Positions 44,974 to 53,833 of a stretch of 64,000 nt of DNA are shown here, one piece after another. Where the stretch lies: contig WBUN01000001.1 of assembly GCA_008933705.1 (NCBI GenBank), positions 1 through 64,000 on the forward strand, read 5' to 3'. Numbering within the stretch: position 1 is the stretch's first letter; each line of letters starts with the position of its first letter. A program made the translations under genes and the position numbers. This DNA comes from Hyphomicrobiaceae bacterium (GTDB lineage: Bacteria > Pseudomonadota > Alphaproteobacteria > Rhizobiales > Hyphomicrobiaceae). Below the pieces are notes generated by a model. The model was not told the origin of the DNA. It did not search any database and saw only the letters and a program-made list of their open reading frames with translations.

Positions 44974-46203
44974 ATGCGTCGACCCACAGCGGCGGAGACC
45001 AAGCGAGGCCTGATCGCCCTTTCGGTCGGTGTAGTCGCTGCTGCCTTCATCTGGGCGTTGTGGCCCAAGGCGGTGCAGGTGGACGTGGCCCGGGTTACGC
45101 GAGGGCCGCTGCAAGTGACCGTCGACGAGGAAGGCAAGACCCGCATCAAGGACGTCTACACTGTTTCGGCGCCGATCACAGGCAAGCTGCTGCGCGTGTC
45201 GCTGGACCCGGGTGACGTCGTCAAGAAAGACGACACGTTCGTGGCAATCATTGAGCCTTCGGTTCCACCGTTCCTGGACGTGCGAACGCTGCGCGAGCTG
45301 GAGGCGCATGTCGCCGCGGCAAGAGCCGCTGTCGCGCTCGCCGAGGCTGAAATACGTCAGGCTCAGTCCGAGCTCGAGTTTGCGGAAGCCGAGTTGGAGC
45401 GCGCACGTGCGCTGTCACGAACCAAGACCATTGCCGAGCGCACCCTGGAGAAAGCGCGTCTCGATGCGGATACGCGCCGGGCCGCTCTGGCTAGGGCGAA
45501 TTCCAACCTGGAGGTGCGCAAGCGCGAGTTGGAGAGCGCCCAGGCGAGATTGATTGCGCCGGAAGAGGGATTGAAAGGGGAGGTGCCCGAGGGCTGCTGC
45601 GTCAGGGTGCGCGCGCCCGTCAGCGGTCGCATCCTCAGACTGATACAGCAGAGCGAGAAGGTTGTCGCAGCGGGAACGCCTTTGGTCGAGATCGGAGATT
45701 CGGAGAGCCTGGAGCTCGTCGTCGAACTGTTGTCGGCGGATGCCGTCAAGGTGCGCGAGGGTGCGTTGGCGAGCATCGAAGGCTGGGGCGGCGCCCCGGT
45801 GACGGCGAAGGTGACGCGCATCGAGCCCGCCGGCTTCACCAAGGTATCAGCGCTCGGCATCGAGGAGCAGCGCGTGCGCGTCATTCTGGGTCTTGCAGGC
45901 GACGGCAAGGTTCCCGAGCGACTTGGGCACGATTTCAGGGTCTTCGTCAGGATCACCGTCTATCAATCGGCCGACGCGCTCCGTGTGCCGATCAGCTCGC
46001 TTTTCCGCAAGGGCGAGCAATGGGCTGTGTTCGTAATGGAAGGCGGCCGCGCTCGGCCGGCAGCCGTCGAAATCGGCCATCGCAATACGGTATTTGCAGA
46101 GGTCCTGAGCGGGCTGGCGCAGGGAGCCGTCGTCATCCTGCATCCGAGCGATCGTGTCGCCGACGGGGTGAGAGTGACGCCCCTGACGCTGCCTGGCCGA
46201 TAG
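44974..46203 (+). CDS. HlyD-type membrane fusion protein (ABC exporter adaptor)
   Basis: 409 residues. One N-terminal membrane helix (about 13-30), a lipoyl/barrel-sandwich domain (VDEEGKTRIKDVYTVSAPITGKLLRV), and a long coiled-coil hairpin (about 110-190, rich in Ala/Glu/Arg). The second lipoyl half follows (CVRVRAPVSGRILRLIQQSEKVVAAGTPLVEIG), then beta-barrel domains. The adaptor would bridge the FtsX permease to an outer-membrane channel. It starts 9 nt after the permease stop. CC at residues about 205-206 (EGCCVRV) is unusual in a periplasmic segment. No outer-membrane factor gene is close. Confidence 0.9.
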   Translation: MRRPTAAETKRGLIALSVGVVAAAFIWALWPKAVQVDVARVTRGPLQVTVDEEGKTRIKDVYTVSAPITGKLLRVSLDPGDVVKKDDTFVAIIEPSVPPFLDVRTLRELEAHVAAARAAVALAEAEIRQAQSELEFAEAELERARALSRTKTIAERTLEKARLDADTRRAALARANSNLEVRKRELESAQARLIAPEEGLKGEVPEGCCVRVRAPVSGRILRLIQQSEKVVAAGTPLVEIGDSESLELVVELLSADAVKVREGALASIEGWGGAPVTAKVTRIEPAGFTKVSALGIEEQRVRVILGLAGDGKVPERLGHDFRVFVRITVYQSADALRVPISSLFRKGEQWAVFVMEGGRARPAAVEIGHRNTVFAEVLSGLAQGAVVILHPSDRVADGVRVTPLTLPGR

Positions 46204-46260
46204 CAAGCGATCTCGACCCCCGGCCGGCGGCGTGGCGTCGCCTTGTCATCTATCCGGCTC

Positions 46261-46710
46261 TTATCCGGCTTTGGTGCTTCGGGGTTCCTGGGGAGTGCTG
46301 GCCGTCACAGAATCTGCCGGAAGCTCGAAACTCGGCCGTGCGGCCAGCATGGATTGGAGGCTGGCTCCGACAGCACGATTGCGGGCGCGGAGACTTGTCT
46401 CCATCAGCGCCGCAAGCTCGCTCTCGCAGTGCCTCAATGTGGAGGCAGCATATACCACGTAGGCGTTGAGCACCTCCTCGCCGCTCTTGCAGACGGAAAG
46501 ATCGCGCATCAGATCGCCGCCGCAGCGCAGATGCGCACCCGCAAGGCCGATCCACAGGTCGCTATACGTTGTCGCCAACGCCTGCAGCGTGCTTCCGAGG
46601 CCGGCACCGTCTGTTAGCGTTCCATTGACCATGCGTGGCGGTGTTTCCGGCTCCTGCAGGAAGTCCCCGCCGATGCCGACATTGCGGTCCTGAGGTGTCA
46701 TTGTTGACAT
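46261..46710 (-). CDS. Phasin-like hypothetical protein
   Basis: 149 residues with a helical middle: LQALATTYSDLWIGLAGAHLRCGGDLMRDLSVCKSGEEVLNAYVVYAASTLRHCESELAALMETSLRARNR. This alternation of amphipathic helices, with a loop like S-x-E-E-x-L-x-A, resembles phasin-family proteins that coat storage granules. No signal peptide or membrane segment is present. It is alone on the minus strand between the exporter and the TRAP transporter, with its 3' end facing the HlyD gene. I am not certain of the family. Confidence 0.6.
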   Translation of the reverse strand: MSTMTPQDRNVGIGGDFLQEPETPPRMVNGTLTDGAGLGSTLQALATTYSDLWIGLAGAHLRCGGDLMRDLSVCKSGEEVLNAYVVYAASTLRHCESELAALMETSLRARNRAVGASLQSMLAARPSFELPADSVTASTPQEPRSTKAG

Positions 46711-46968
46711 GCGAACAACGCGGCCACGTACTGCTTTCGCCCCCCATGGCTATCCGCTCCAGGTTACGGCTTCATGAAGCCCTAACCGGCGTCGTTGCGT
46801 GACATGCGGTCCCGCCCGCTCTCGCAGGGGCAAGACCGGCCGCAGCAGCAGGGGCACCCCTCACCGCACTACGCGCAAAGTTGTGGTTTCTCGCCTGATC
46901 TGTAACACTGGCAGGCGCAAAAGGGCGATAAGCGCCCGGCAAGAGCGCATCGCAAGGGAGAGAACGCC

Positions 46969-48018
46969 ATGAAAACCAAGGCGCTTTCGGCGCTGGCCAT
47001 TGTATTGGCTGTAGCCGCTTCGACGCCGACCACCGCGCAAACCATTGATGGCCCGAAGGTCGAGTGGAACTTCTCGACGTGGGGCAAGAAGCGCGCTTTC
47101 ACCGCCGGCATTGAAAAGGTTGCAGAGATTGTCAGCCAGAGAACCGCCGGCAAGTTCACCATAAAGATCCACTACGCGGAGGCTCTCTCCAAAGACAAGG
47201 AGAACCTCGACGGCATCAAGATCGGTGCCTTCGAGATGGCCGACTTCTGCAATTTCTACCATCCGGGCAAGAACCCGGCCTATATGGTGCTCTCCCTGCC
47301 GTTCCTGTCGCTCGCCGACTGGAACGTTTCCAAGGACGTGCGCGAGGCCATGTTGAAGCACCCCGCGTTCGTCGCCGACATGGCGCAGTGGAACGCGCAG
47401 GCCTACATGTCCGGCCTGCTGCCGCAGTACGAGTTCCTGGGCAAAGGCAAGCCGCCTGCCACGATCGAGGATTGGAAAGGCTTGCGGGTCAGGGCCGGCG
47501 GCGGCATCGGCGATGCCATGCGCGTGCTCGGCGCCGTCCTCTCCACCGTTCCGGCCACCGAAGTCTATACCGCCATCGAGCGCGGCACGGTCGATGCCGC
47601 GTCGTTCCCCTTTACCTATGCTCACGCCGCCTATCAGGTGCACACGGTGACCGACTGGTTCACTTCCAACCTCTCTCCGGGCACGGCCGAGTGCAACTCG
47701 GTCATCAACAAGGACGCCTACGCCAAGCTGCCGCCCCAGTACCAGAAGCTGCTGCAGGAGGCGAAGGAGCCGGCCTATGCCGCGCTGGTCAACGCCTATG
47801 TCGAGATCGACAAGGTCAACCTGCCCCTGTTCAAGTCGAAGCTGAAGGAGGTCGTCTACACGGATGCGGAGCTCAAGAAGTTTCGCGAGGTCGCCGGCAA
47901 GCCTGTGTGGGACAAGTGGGTGGCCGACAACAAAGGGAAGTTCGACGCGCAGAACGTGCTGGACACGGTTGTGAAGGAGATCGAGAAGGCCGAGGCCAAG
48001 CACAAGAAGAAGAGCTAG
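46969..48018 (+). CDS. dctP: TRAP transporter substrate-binding protein, DctP family
   Basis: 349 residues. Signal peptide (about 1-24, ALAIVLAVAASTPTTAQ) followed by a two-lobed DctP fold. KGLRVRAGGGIGDAMRVLGAVLSTVPATEVYTAIERGTVDAASFPF contains the conserved arginine that binds the ligand carboxylate. It captures an organic acid or acyl anion in the periplasm for the DctQM membrane unit. The 258-bp gap upstream presumably carries the promoter, though no site is clear. The ligand is unknown. The lysine-rich tail (EAKHKKKS) is unremarkable. Confidence 0.9.
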   Translation: MKTKALSALAIVLAVAASTPTTAQTIDGPKVEWNFSTWGKKRAFTAGIEKVAEIVSQRTAGKFTIKIHYAEALSKDKENLDGIKIGAFEMADFCNFYHPGKNPAYMVLSLPFLSLADWNVSKDVREAMLKHPAFVADMAQWNAQAYMSGLLPQYEFLGKGKPPATIEDWKGLRVRAGGGIGDAMRVLGAVLSTVPATEVYTAIERGTVDAASFPFTYAHAAYQVHTVTDWFTSNLSPGTAECNSVINKDAYAKLPPQYQKLLQEAKEPAYAALVNAYVEIDKVNLPLFKSKLKEVVYTDAELKKFREVAGKPVWDKWVADNKGKFDAQNVLDTVVKEIEKAEAKHKKKS

Positions 48019-48132
48019 CCGCGACGAAGACGAGCAATCGGGGCAGGCCCTTCCGCAACGCCCGAGCCTGCGATGCGCTTGAGCGTCGGGCCCGCCCTCA
48101 TCCCTTCAACCTCTCCAAGACCCGGGGGGAGC

Positions 48133-48780
48133 ATGCACAACGCCGCGGCGACCACAGCGGGAGGCGGCGCGCTCGGCGCCATCGACCGCGCCATGCACGC
48201 GCTAGAGAAATTTACGGCCCTCATCTCCGGCCTCGGCATCTTCGGACTGATGCTGCTCGGCGTGGTGCAGATCTTCGGCCGCAAGTTCTTCAACGCGCCG
48301 ATCTTCGGCTACATCGACATCGTCGAGATCGCGATGTCGGCGCTGGTGTTTCTCGGGCTTGCCTATACCGAGCGCCTTGGCGGACACATCCGCATGGAGC
48401 TCATCGTCACGCATCTCAGGGGCCGTTGGCAGTGGATGTTCGAGCTGATCGGCGTGATCCTCGGTCTCATCATCGTTGCCGTTCTGATCTTCTACAGCTG
48501 GGAGCACGCCATGCGCGCCTATCGCTCCGGCGATTCCACCATCGACGCCCAATATGTTCTTTGGCCGTCGAAGATGATCGTTCCCGTCTCGCTGGCGCTC
48601 CTGTCCCTGCGACTGATGATCAGCCTCTGGGGCTACCTGCGCCTGCTCTCGGACCCTGACGCTGCTCCCATCGCAGTGCCTGAGGTCATAGATGTCGAGG
48701 AGCAGGCGCTGCGCGACGCGGAAGCGGCTGGAGTCGATGTCGAACGTGGTATTGCGCCAGATGGCGGCAGGAGCGGTTGA
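48133..48780 (+). CDS. dctQ: TRAP transporter small permease, DctQ family
   Basis: 215 residues with four membrane helices. GLMLLGVVQIFGRKFFNAPIFGYIDIVEIAMSALVFLGLAYTERLGGHIRMEL is the conserved DctQ core. The C-terminus is a hydrophilic acidic tail (VIDVEEQALRDAEAAG) of about 40 residues. I chose the ATG at 48133, which has GGGGGAG right upstream; an upstream in-frame ATG at 48073 adds 20 non-homologous residues. It lies 114 nt after dctP and 3 nt before dctM. Confidence 0.87.
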   Translation: MHNAAATTAGGGALGAIDRAMHALEKFTALISGLGIFGLMLLGVVQIFGRKFFNAPIFGYIDIVEIAMSALVFLGLAYTERLGGHIRMELIVTHLRGRWQWMFELIGVILGLIIVAVLIFYSWEHAMRAYRSGDSTIDAQYVLWPSKMIVPVSLALLSLRLMISLWGYLRLLSDPDAAPIAVPEVIDVEEQALRDAEAAGVDVERGIAPDGGRSG

Positions 48781-48783
48781 GCC

Positions 48784-50091
48784 ATGGAACTCACCAAGGA
48801 TGCCATTGGCCTGATCGGCTGCCTCGCGCTCATTGTCCTCGTCTTTGCTGGCGTCCGCGTCTATATCGCCGCGGCGCTGGTCGGCCTTGCCGGTATCGTT
48901 GCCATCATCGGCTGGAAGGCGGGCGCCGGCATCGTCGGCACGATCCCTCACTCCAAGTCGGTCAACTACACGCTCTCCGTGCTGCCTCTGTTCATCCTGA
49001 TCGGCTATCTCGCCTATCACGCGGGCATCACGCAGTCGTTGTTCGATGCGGCCAAGAAGTGGATGGGCTGGATGCCGGGCGGCTTGGCGATTGCGACGGT
49101 GTTCGCGGTGGCCGCGTTCTCGGCGGTCTCGGGTGCCTCCACCGCAGCAGCCGCCGTATTTGCGCGCGTGGCCATTCCTGAGATGCTGAAGGCCGGCTAC
49201 GCCAAGCGGCTCGCGGCCGGCGTCGTCTCGGCGGGCGGCACGCTCGATGCGCTCATTCCGCCGTCGGTCATCATGGTGGTCTATGCCATCATAGTTGAGG
49301 CCTCGGTCGGCAAGCTGATCATCGCGGGCTTCCTGCCGGGACTGATCTCGGCCCTGTGCTACACGCTGATCATCGTCGTCTGGAGCGTGATCGACCCTAC
49401 CGTCGGCAGGCCGATCCGCGGCTTCACGTGGGGCGAACGCTTCGCTTCGCTGCCGGGCACGGTGCCCGTGATCGGCGTGATCGTGATCATCTTCTCGGCC
49501 ATGTACTACGGCTGGGCGACGCCAACGGAAGCCGGTGCGCTCGGGGCGTTCGTGGTCTACGTGCTGGCGTTGTTCAAGGGCATGAGATGGAAGCCCTTCA
49601 ACGATGCTCTGCTCGAGACGGCCAAGCTCACGGTGATGATTTTCGCGATCATCTGGGGCATCCTGATCTTCGTACGCTTCTTGGGCTTTGCCGGCGTGCC
49701 GGAGAAGTTCTCCGAGTGGGTGGTGTCGCTCCCACTGCCACGCGTCATCATCATGATCGGCATCCTCGGTGTCTATCTCATCCTCGGCTGCTTCATGGAT
49801 GCGATCGGCATGATGCTGCTGACGCTGCCGGTGGTCTATCCGGCCGTGATCAAGCTCGGCTACGATCCGATCTGGTTCGGCATCATCGTGGTCAAGATGG
49901 CCGGCGTCTGCCTGCTCACGCCGCCGATCGGCCTCAATTGCTTCGTGGTGGCGGCGGTCAGGCCGGACATACCGCTCTCGACCGTGTTCCGGGGCGCGCT
50001 GCCGTTTGTGATCGCCGACTTCCTCGCCATCGCCATCTTCCTGGCCTGGCCGGAATCCATCACCTGGCTGCCCGATCAGATCATGAAGTAG
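48784..50091 (+). CDS. dctM: TRAP transporter large permease, DctM family
   Basis: 435 residues with about twelve hydrophobic segments. SVLPLFILIGYLAYHAGI, FSAVSGASTAAAAVFARVAIPEM and AGGTLDALIPPSVIMVVYA are standard DctM motifs. GLNCFVVAAVRPDIPLSTVFRGALPF near the C-terminus is also conserved. It is the sodium-driven translocation subunit paired with DctQ. It is the last gene of the dctPQM unit and converges on the SsuB-type gene. Confidence 0.9.
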   Translation: MELTKDAIGLIGCLALIVLVFAGVRVYIAAALVGLAGIVAIIGWKAGAGIVGTIPHSKSVNYTLSVLPLFILIGYLAYHAGITQSLFDAAKKWMGWMPGGLAIATVFAVAAFSAVSGASTAAAAVFARVAIPEMLKAGYAKRLAAGVVSAGGTLDALIPPSVIMVVYAIIVEASVGKLIIAGFLPGLISALCYTLIIVVWSVIDPTVGRPIRGFTWGERFASLPGTVPVIGVIVIIFSAMYYGWATPTEAGALGAFVVYVLALFKGMRWKPFNDALLETAKLTVMIFAIIWGILIFVRFLGFAGVPEKFSEWVVSLPLPRVIIMIGILGVYLILGCFMDAIGMMLLTLPVVYPAVIKLGYDPIWFGIIVVKMAGVCLLTPPIGLNCFVVAAVRPDIPLSTVFRGALPFVIADFLAIAIFLAWPESITWLPDQIMK

Positions 50092-50151
50092 GCCCACGCG
50101 CGGATCGGCACAAGGCGGCAGCGCCGAGGGCAATAACGTCCTCTCGATGCC

Positions 50152-50928
50152 TCAGTGCTGCAGAGATTTCAGCACCCTCAGCTTGAGCTGGACGAACACG
50201 TCGCTGGCCGTTGCCTCCTCGTAGATCCTCGGGCGGGGCAGTGGAACGTCCAGCGTTTCGGCGATGCGGCCCGGCCGCCGGCTCATCACGTAGATGCGGT
50301 CGGAGATGAACACCGCTTCGTCGATATCGTGCGTAATGAACAGGACCGTCGGCGCAAGCTCCCCGCAGAGGTCGAGCAGAAGCTTCTGCATCTCCAACCT
50401 CGTCTGGTAGTCGAGCGCGCCGAACGGCTCGTCCATGAGGAGGATCGTCGGCTCGTTGATCAGCACGCGCGCGATCTGCACGCGCTGCCGCATGCCGCCG
50501 GACAACTGATAAGGATAGTGCTTCTCGAAACCTGACAGGCCGACGGCCTCGATGTAGCGCACGGCGGCGTCGGCGTAGGAGGCGCGCGGCACGCCGCGCA
50601 TGCGCGGCCCGAAGACCACGTTTTCCGAGACGTTGAGCCAAGGGTAGAGCTGCGGCTGCTGGAAGACGATGCCGCGATCGGCGCCGGGCGCCTTGATCCG
50701 CTGGCCGCCGAGAAGGATGTCGCCGCTCGACGGCGTGTCGAAACCGGCAACCATGCGCAACAGCGTGCTCTTGCCGCACCCTGAGGGGCCGACGATGGAG
50801 ACGATCTCGGAAGGCGCAATGGAGAGGTCGACGCCGTCGATGGCAGTGATCCGCCCCGACGGCCCGTCGAAGACTTTGCTGACGCCGGAAATTGCAAGCG
50901 GGAGTGAGCGCATGGGGAAGACCGTCAT
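50152..50928 (-). CDS. Nitrate/sulfonate/taurine-type ABC importer ATPase (SsuB/TauB family)
   Basis: 258 residues. Walker A GPSGCGKST (about 48-56), Q-loop VFQQPQLYPWLNVSENV, signature [15 protein letters not shown], Walker B LLMDEPFGALD. The Q-P-x-L-x-P-W and G-A-L-D-x-Q-T-R elements are typical of the nitrate/sulfonate group. The start at 50928 overlaps the permease stop (ATGA); an in-frame ATG at 50913 is possible. It converges on dctM with a 60-bp gap and is the last gene of a binding protein-permease-ATPase set. Confidence 0.88.
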   Translation of the reverse strand: MTVFPMRSLPLAISGVSKVFDGPSGRITAIDGVDLSIAPSEIVSIVGPSGCGKSTLLRMVAGFDTPSSGDILLGGQRIKAPGADRGIVFQQPQLYPWLNVSENVVFGPRMRGVPRASYADAAVRYIEAVGLSGFEKHYPYQLSGGMRQRVQIARVLINEPTILLMDEPFGALDYQTRLEMQKLLLDLCGELAPTVLFITHDIDEAVFISDRIYVMSRRPGRIAETLDVPLPRPRIYEEATASDVFVQLKLRVLKSLQH

Positions 50929-51704
50929 TGCTTGCCGCGCCAGTGCAGAGCACGCCGTTCGACGGCAAGCAGGATGCCTTCGAGCAGAAGGCCGATCAGG
51001 CCGATGGTCAGGATGCCGACGAAGACGATGGGGATGCGGAAGAAGGTGGTGGCGTCCGTGATCATGTAGCCGAGACCTACCTGCGCTGCGATCAGCTCGG
51101 CTGCGACGACCAGCGTCCAGGACAGAGTCATCGAGATGCGCATGCCGGTCAGGATCTGCGCCGACGACGCCGGCATGATCACGCGAAAGAAGATCTGCCG
51201 CCGCGTGAGGCCGAGCGAGCGGGATGCAAGGATGAGATCCTCAGGCACGCTCTTGACGCCGGCTGCCGTATTGACCGTCAGGTAGAGGAAGGCCGTGAGG
51301 AAGATCAGAGCGATCTTGGAGCCTTCGCCGATGCCGAAATAGAAGGTGAAGAGCGGCACCAGGGCGATCGGTGGAATCGGGCGCATGAAGGTCAGGAAAG
51401 GGCTCATAACCGCATCGGCAAACCGGTTGGTGCCGAGCCATATCCCGAGGGGGATGCCCGCCAGCACGGCGAGCGAGAAGCCCGCGAGGGCGCGCCCCAC
51501 CGAGGCAAGGATCTGTTCATGGAATGGCCGCCCTGAGTATCCTTGTGTCAGAAGATCGGACAACGCTTTCCAGATCGCCTGCACCGGCGGGAACTTGTTG
51601 ACCTCAAGGAGGCCGGCCGTGCTCAGGCCCGCCCATAGGGCGAGCGCCGCTCCGACGGCAACGATGCTTATGACGCGGTAGCGCGTGTCGGTCGGTTTGG
51701 CCAT
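50925..51704 (-). CDS. Nitrate/sulfonate/taurine-type ABC importer permease (SsuC/TauC family)
   Basis: 259 residues, six membrane helices in a BPD_transp_1 fold. RPFHEQILASVGRALAGFSLAVLAGIPLGIWLG is the family entry, and MRPIPPIALVPLFTFYFGIGEGSKIALIFLTAF is the canonical SsuC stretch. LSWTLVVAAELIAAQVGLGYMI is near the C-terminus. I chose the ATG at 51704 because upstream in-frame sequence lies in the intergenic spacer and lacks homology. It overlaps the ATPase start by 4 nt and follows the binding-protein gene by 73 nt. Confidence 0.88.
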   Translation of the reverse strand: MAKPTDTRYRVISIVAVGAALALWAGLSTAGLLEVNKFPPVQAIWKALSDLLTQGYSGRPFHEQILASVGRALAGFSLAVLAGIPLGIWLGTNRFADAVMSPFLTFMRPIPPIALVPLFTFYFGIGEGSKIALIFLTAFLYLTVNTAAGVKSVPEDLILASRSLGLTRRQIFFRVIMPASSAQILTGMRISMTLSWTLVVAAELIAAQVGLGYMITDATTFFRIPIVFVGILTIGLIGLLLEGILLAVERRALHWRGKQ

Positions 51705-51777
51705 GGCGACCCCGTTCTTAAAGTTCGGGAAGGACGGGCGGGCCGACAATCGCCCGCCCCAGGTAGGAAAGGCGCGC

Positions 51778-52797
51778 TCAGCCTTTGCGCACGGCCTGCA
51801 TGAACTGCGGCAGCACATAGCCATCGATGTCGATGGTGTTCTGCGTAAGCCCGTATTCCTTGCCGAACGCGAGATAATCGGTCATGACGCCATGCAGCTT
51901 GCTGCCCTTCGCCCAGTAGGCGGGGCTCTTGGGGTCGAGCGCGGCGGTCGCTTCGAAGTGCACGAGGTCTTTCACGATCGTGTCGGCCTGCTCGCGCGCC
52001 ATGCCGGTGAAGTCCAGTGTGTAGCGCACGGCCATCTCGGTATCGGACTTCATCTTCTCGAGCCCCATGTTCCAGCCGCGCAGCAGCCGCACCATGGCGT
52101 CGGAGTTCTTCTCGAGCCACGGCTTGCGTCCTGCCCAACCGAGGAACGATGATCCGGGATCGAGCTCCGACATGCGCGTGATGGCCCGAGCGCCTGCCTG
52201 CAGGAGCGGCGTGACGAACGGCTCCCAGACGTAGACCGCGTCGACGTTGCCCGCCTGGAACGCCGCGACCTGCTGGGTCGGTGCCATGTTCACCACCTCG
52301 ACCGAGGCTTTCTGCATGCCGTTCTTCTGCAAAGCCTTCAACAGGCCGAAATGCGGATCCGACCCTTGCACGACGCCGATCTTGCGGCCCTGCAGATCCT
52401 TCACGCCCTTCACGGGGCTGTCTTTCGGCACCACGAGCGCCTGCAGCCTGTTGTAGTCCATGAAGACCGACACGAAATTCAGGTCCTGCCCGTTCGCCTT
52501 TGCAAGCAGGTATGCGCCCATGCCGCCCCAGCCGAGGTGCACCTGCTCGCCCGCCAACGCGGCAAACTGGGCCGGCCCGGAGGTGAACTTGATGAGGTTG
52601 ACGTCGAGCCCGAGCTTCTCGAAGTACTTCTCGCGTATAGCGATGTAGACGGGTCCGTTGACGATCGGCAGCATGCCGGCGTTGATCCGAATGGTTGTCT
52701 GCGCACGCGCGATGACTCCGGGCGCGGCCACCGCTGCAACACCGCCCAATGCCAGACCCTTCACGACCGAGCGCCTGTTGACTCTCGACTTGGGCAT
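51778..52797 (-). CDS. ABC importer substrate-binding protein, SsuA/NMT1 type with Tat-like signal
   Basis: 339 residues. The N-terminus NRRSVVKGLALGGVAAVAAPGVIARAQ is a twin-arginine signal. INAGMLPIVNGPVYIAIREKYFEKLGLDVNLIKFTSGPAQFAAL is the NMT1/SsuA entry motif, and GNVDAVYVWEPFVTPLLQAG is the conserved later stretch. The protein captures a sulfonate, nitrate-like or aromatic/heterocyclic acid. It starts the three-gene minus-strand importer; a ribosome site with GGAGG lies upstream of 52797. The IclR gene ends 68 nt further upstream. Confidence 0.88.
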   Translation of the reverse strand: MPKSRVNRRSVVKGLALGGVAAVAAPGVIARAQTTIRINAGMLPIVNGPVYIAIREKYFEKLGLDVNLIKFTSGPAQFAALAGEQVHLGWGGMGAYLLAKANGQDLNFVSVFMDYNRLQALVVPKDSPVKGVKDLQGRKIGVVQGSDPHFGLLKALQKNGMQKASVEVVNMAPTQQVAAFQAGNVDAVYVWEPFVTPLLQAGARAITRMSELDPGSSFLGWAGRKPWLEKNSDAMVRLLRGWNMGLEKMKSDTEMAVRYTLDFTGMAREQADTIVKDLVHFEATAALDPKSPAYWAKGSKLHGVMTDYLAFGKEYGLTQNTIDIDGYVLPQFMQAVRKG

Positions 52798-52865
52798 GAT
52801 TTCCTCCCTTGCCCCATGGCTTTTGATATTGCCGTTTGCGCCGTCTCATGCGGGGATGCCACCCC

Positions 52866-53762
52866 CTAGCGCTGGCTTGGCCTCGCCTCCTTCGTTGACT
52901 TGTGCCCTGTCGCCTTGAGCAACTCATCGACGCGGCGCGCCAGCGCAACGAGGCGTGGGCCGAGGTCGTTCTCGATCTTGGAAACCGGCAGTGAGGATGC
53001 GAGGCCGCCGATGTTGAAGGCCAACGTGCCATACGGCGTCTCGGCATCCAGCGGCACGCCGATGGAATGGATTTCGCGCAACCAATCTCCGAGTGACGTG
53101 CAGAAGCCGCGCTCGTCGGTGTCCTTGATGGCTTGCTCGATGCCGCGGCGGACCTTGGGCCAAGCCAAGGGATCGCTCTTGCGGATGGCGTCGAGCAGAG
53201 GCTCGCGCGTGGCCTGGGGCAGCGCGGCGAGATAAGCCCGTCCCACCCCCGTCACCGCCAGCGGCACACGATCCCCGATGTCGAGGCCCAGGCCGACCGC
53301 GTTGGGGCTGCGGCGGATCTCCAGGTAGATCATGTTGAGCCCGTCGCGGGCGCACAGCGCCACACTCGCACACGCGTGCTCAGCCAACGCCTGCATGAGC
53401 GGGCGGGCAAGCTGGCGAACGTCGAGGTTTGAAAGCGAAGCGTAGCCGAGGGCGAGCGAGCCTGGACCCAGCCGGTAAAGACCGGTGTCGCTCGCGTGAC
53501 TCAGGTAACCGAGACGCGCCAGCGTGTACGTGAGCCGGGAAATGGTCGGCTTGGAGAGCTGTGTGCGCTGCGCGAGCTCCCCGTTTGAAAGTGCCTCGTG
53601 CGCCGAGGTGAATGCGCGCAGCACCCGCAAGCCCCGCTCGAGCGCGCCGACGAACTGGCGGTCGTCGGCGGGGCGGTCGCCCGTGCCGGCATCGCTCAGC
53701 AGCTCGATGGTCCGGTAGCGGCTCAAGATCGCGACTCCGTATTGACGACCCCACTCAACCGG
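52866..53762 (-). CDS. IclR-family transcription regulator
   Basis: 298 residues. An N-terminal winged helix-turn-helix (ALERGLRVLRAFTSAHEALSNGELAQRTQLSKPTISRLTYTLARLGYL) is followed by an IclR effector domain (SVALCARDGLNMIYLEIRRSP, GVGRAYLAALP, DERGFCTSLGDWLREIHSIGVPL). I chose the ATG at 53762; a TTG at 53786 is in frame but would overlap the probable operator. Family members repress or activate divergent catabolic genes in answer to the pathway substrate. Here it faces the TPP-enzyme operon, and a palindrome sits between them (53773-53789). It also lies upstream of the SsuABC-type importer on the same strand. Confidence 0.87.
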   Translation of the reverse strand, partial: PVEWGRQYGVAILSRYRTIELLSDAGTGDRPADDRQFVGALERGLRVLRAFTSAHEALSNGELAQRTQLSKPTISRLTYTLARLGYLSHASDTGLYRLGPGSLALGYASLSNLDVRQLARPLMQALAEHACASVALCARDGLNMIYLEIRRSPNAVGLGLDIGDRVPLAVTGVGRAYLAALPQATREPLLDAIRKSDPLAWPKVRRGIEQAIKDTDERGFCTSLGDWLREIHSIGVPLDAETPYGTLAFNIGGLASSLPVSKIENDLGPRLVALARRVDELLKATGHKSTKEARPSQR

Positions 53763-53772
53763 CATTACGGTT

Positions 53773-53789
53773 GTTTTGCAATACAAAAC
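53773..53789. promoter_or_regulatory. Candidate IclR operator palindrome
   Basis: GTTTTG-CAATA-CAAAAC, a perfect 6-bp inverted repeat with a 5-nt spacer, lies in the 71-bp gap between the divergent IclR gene and the TPP-enzyme gene. Length and position suit an IclR dimer site. Assignment to this protein is inference. Confidence 0.5.
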
Positions 53790-53833
53790 TTATTTCGCAT
53801 CGCAGAACAACTGGAACTTGGGGGAAAGCGCCG

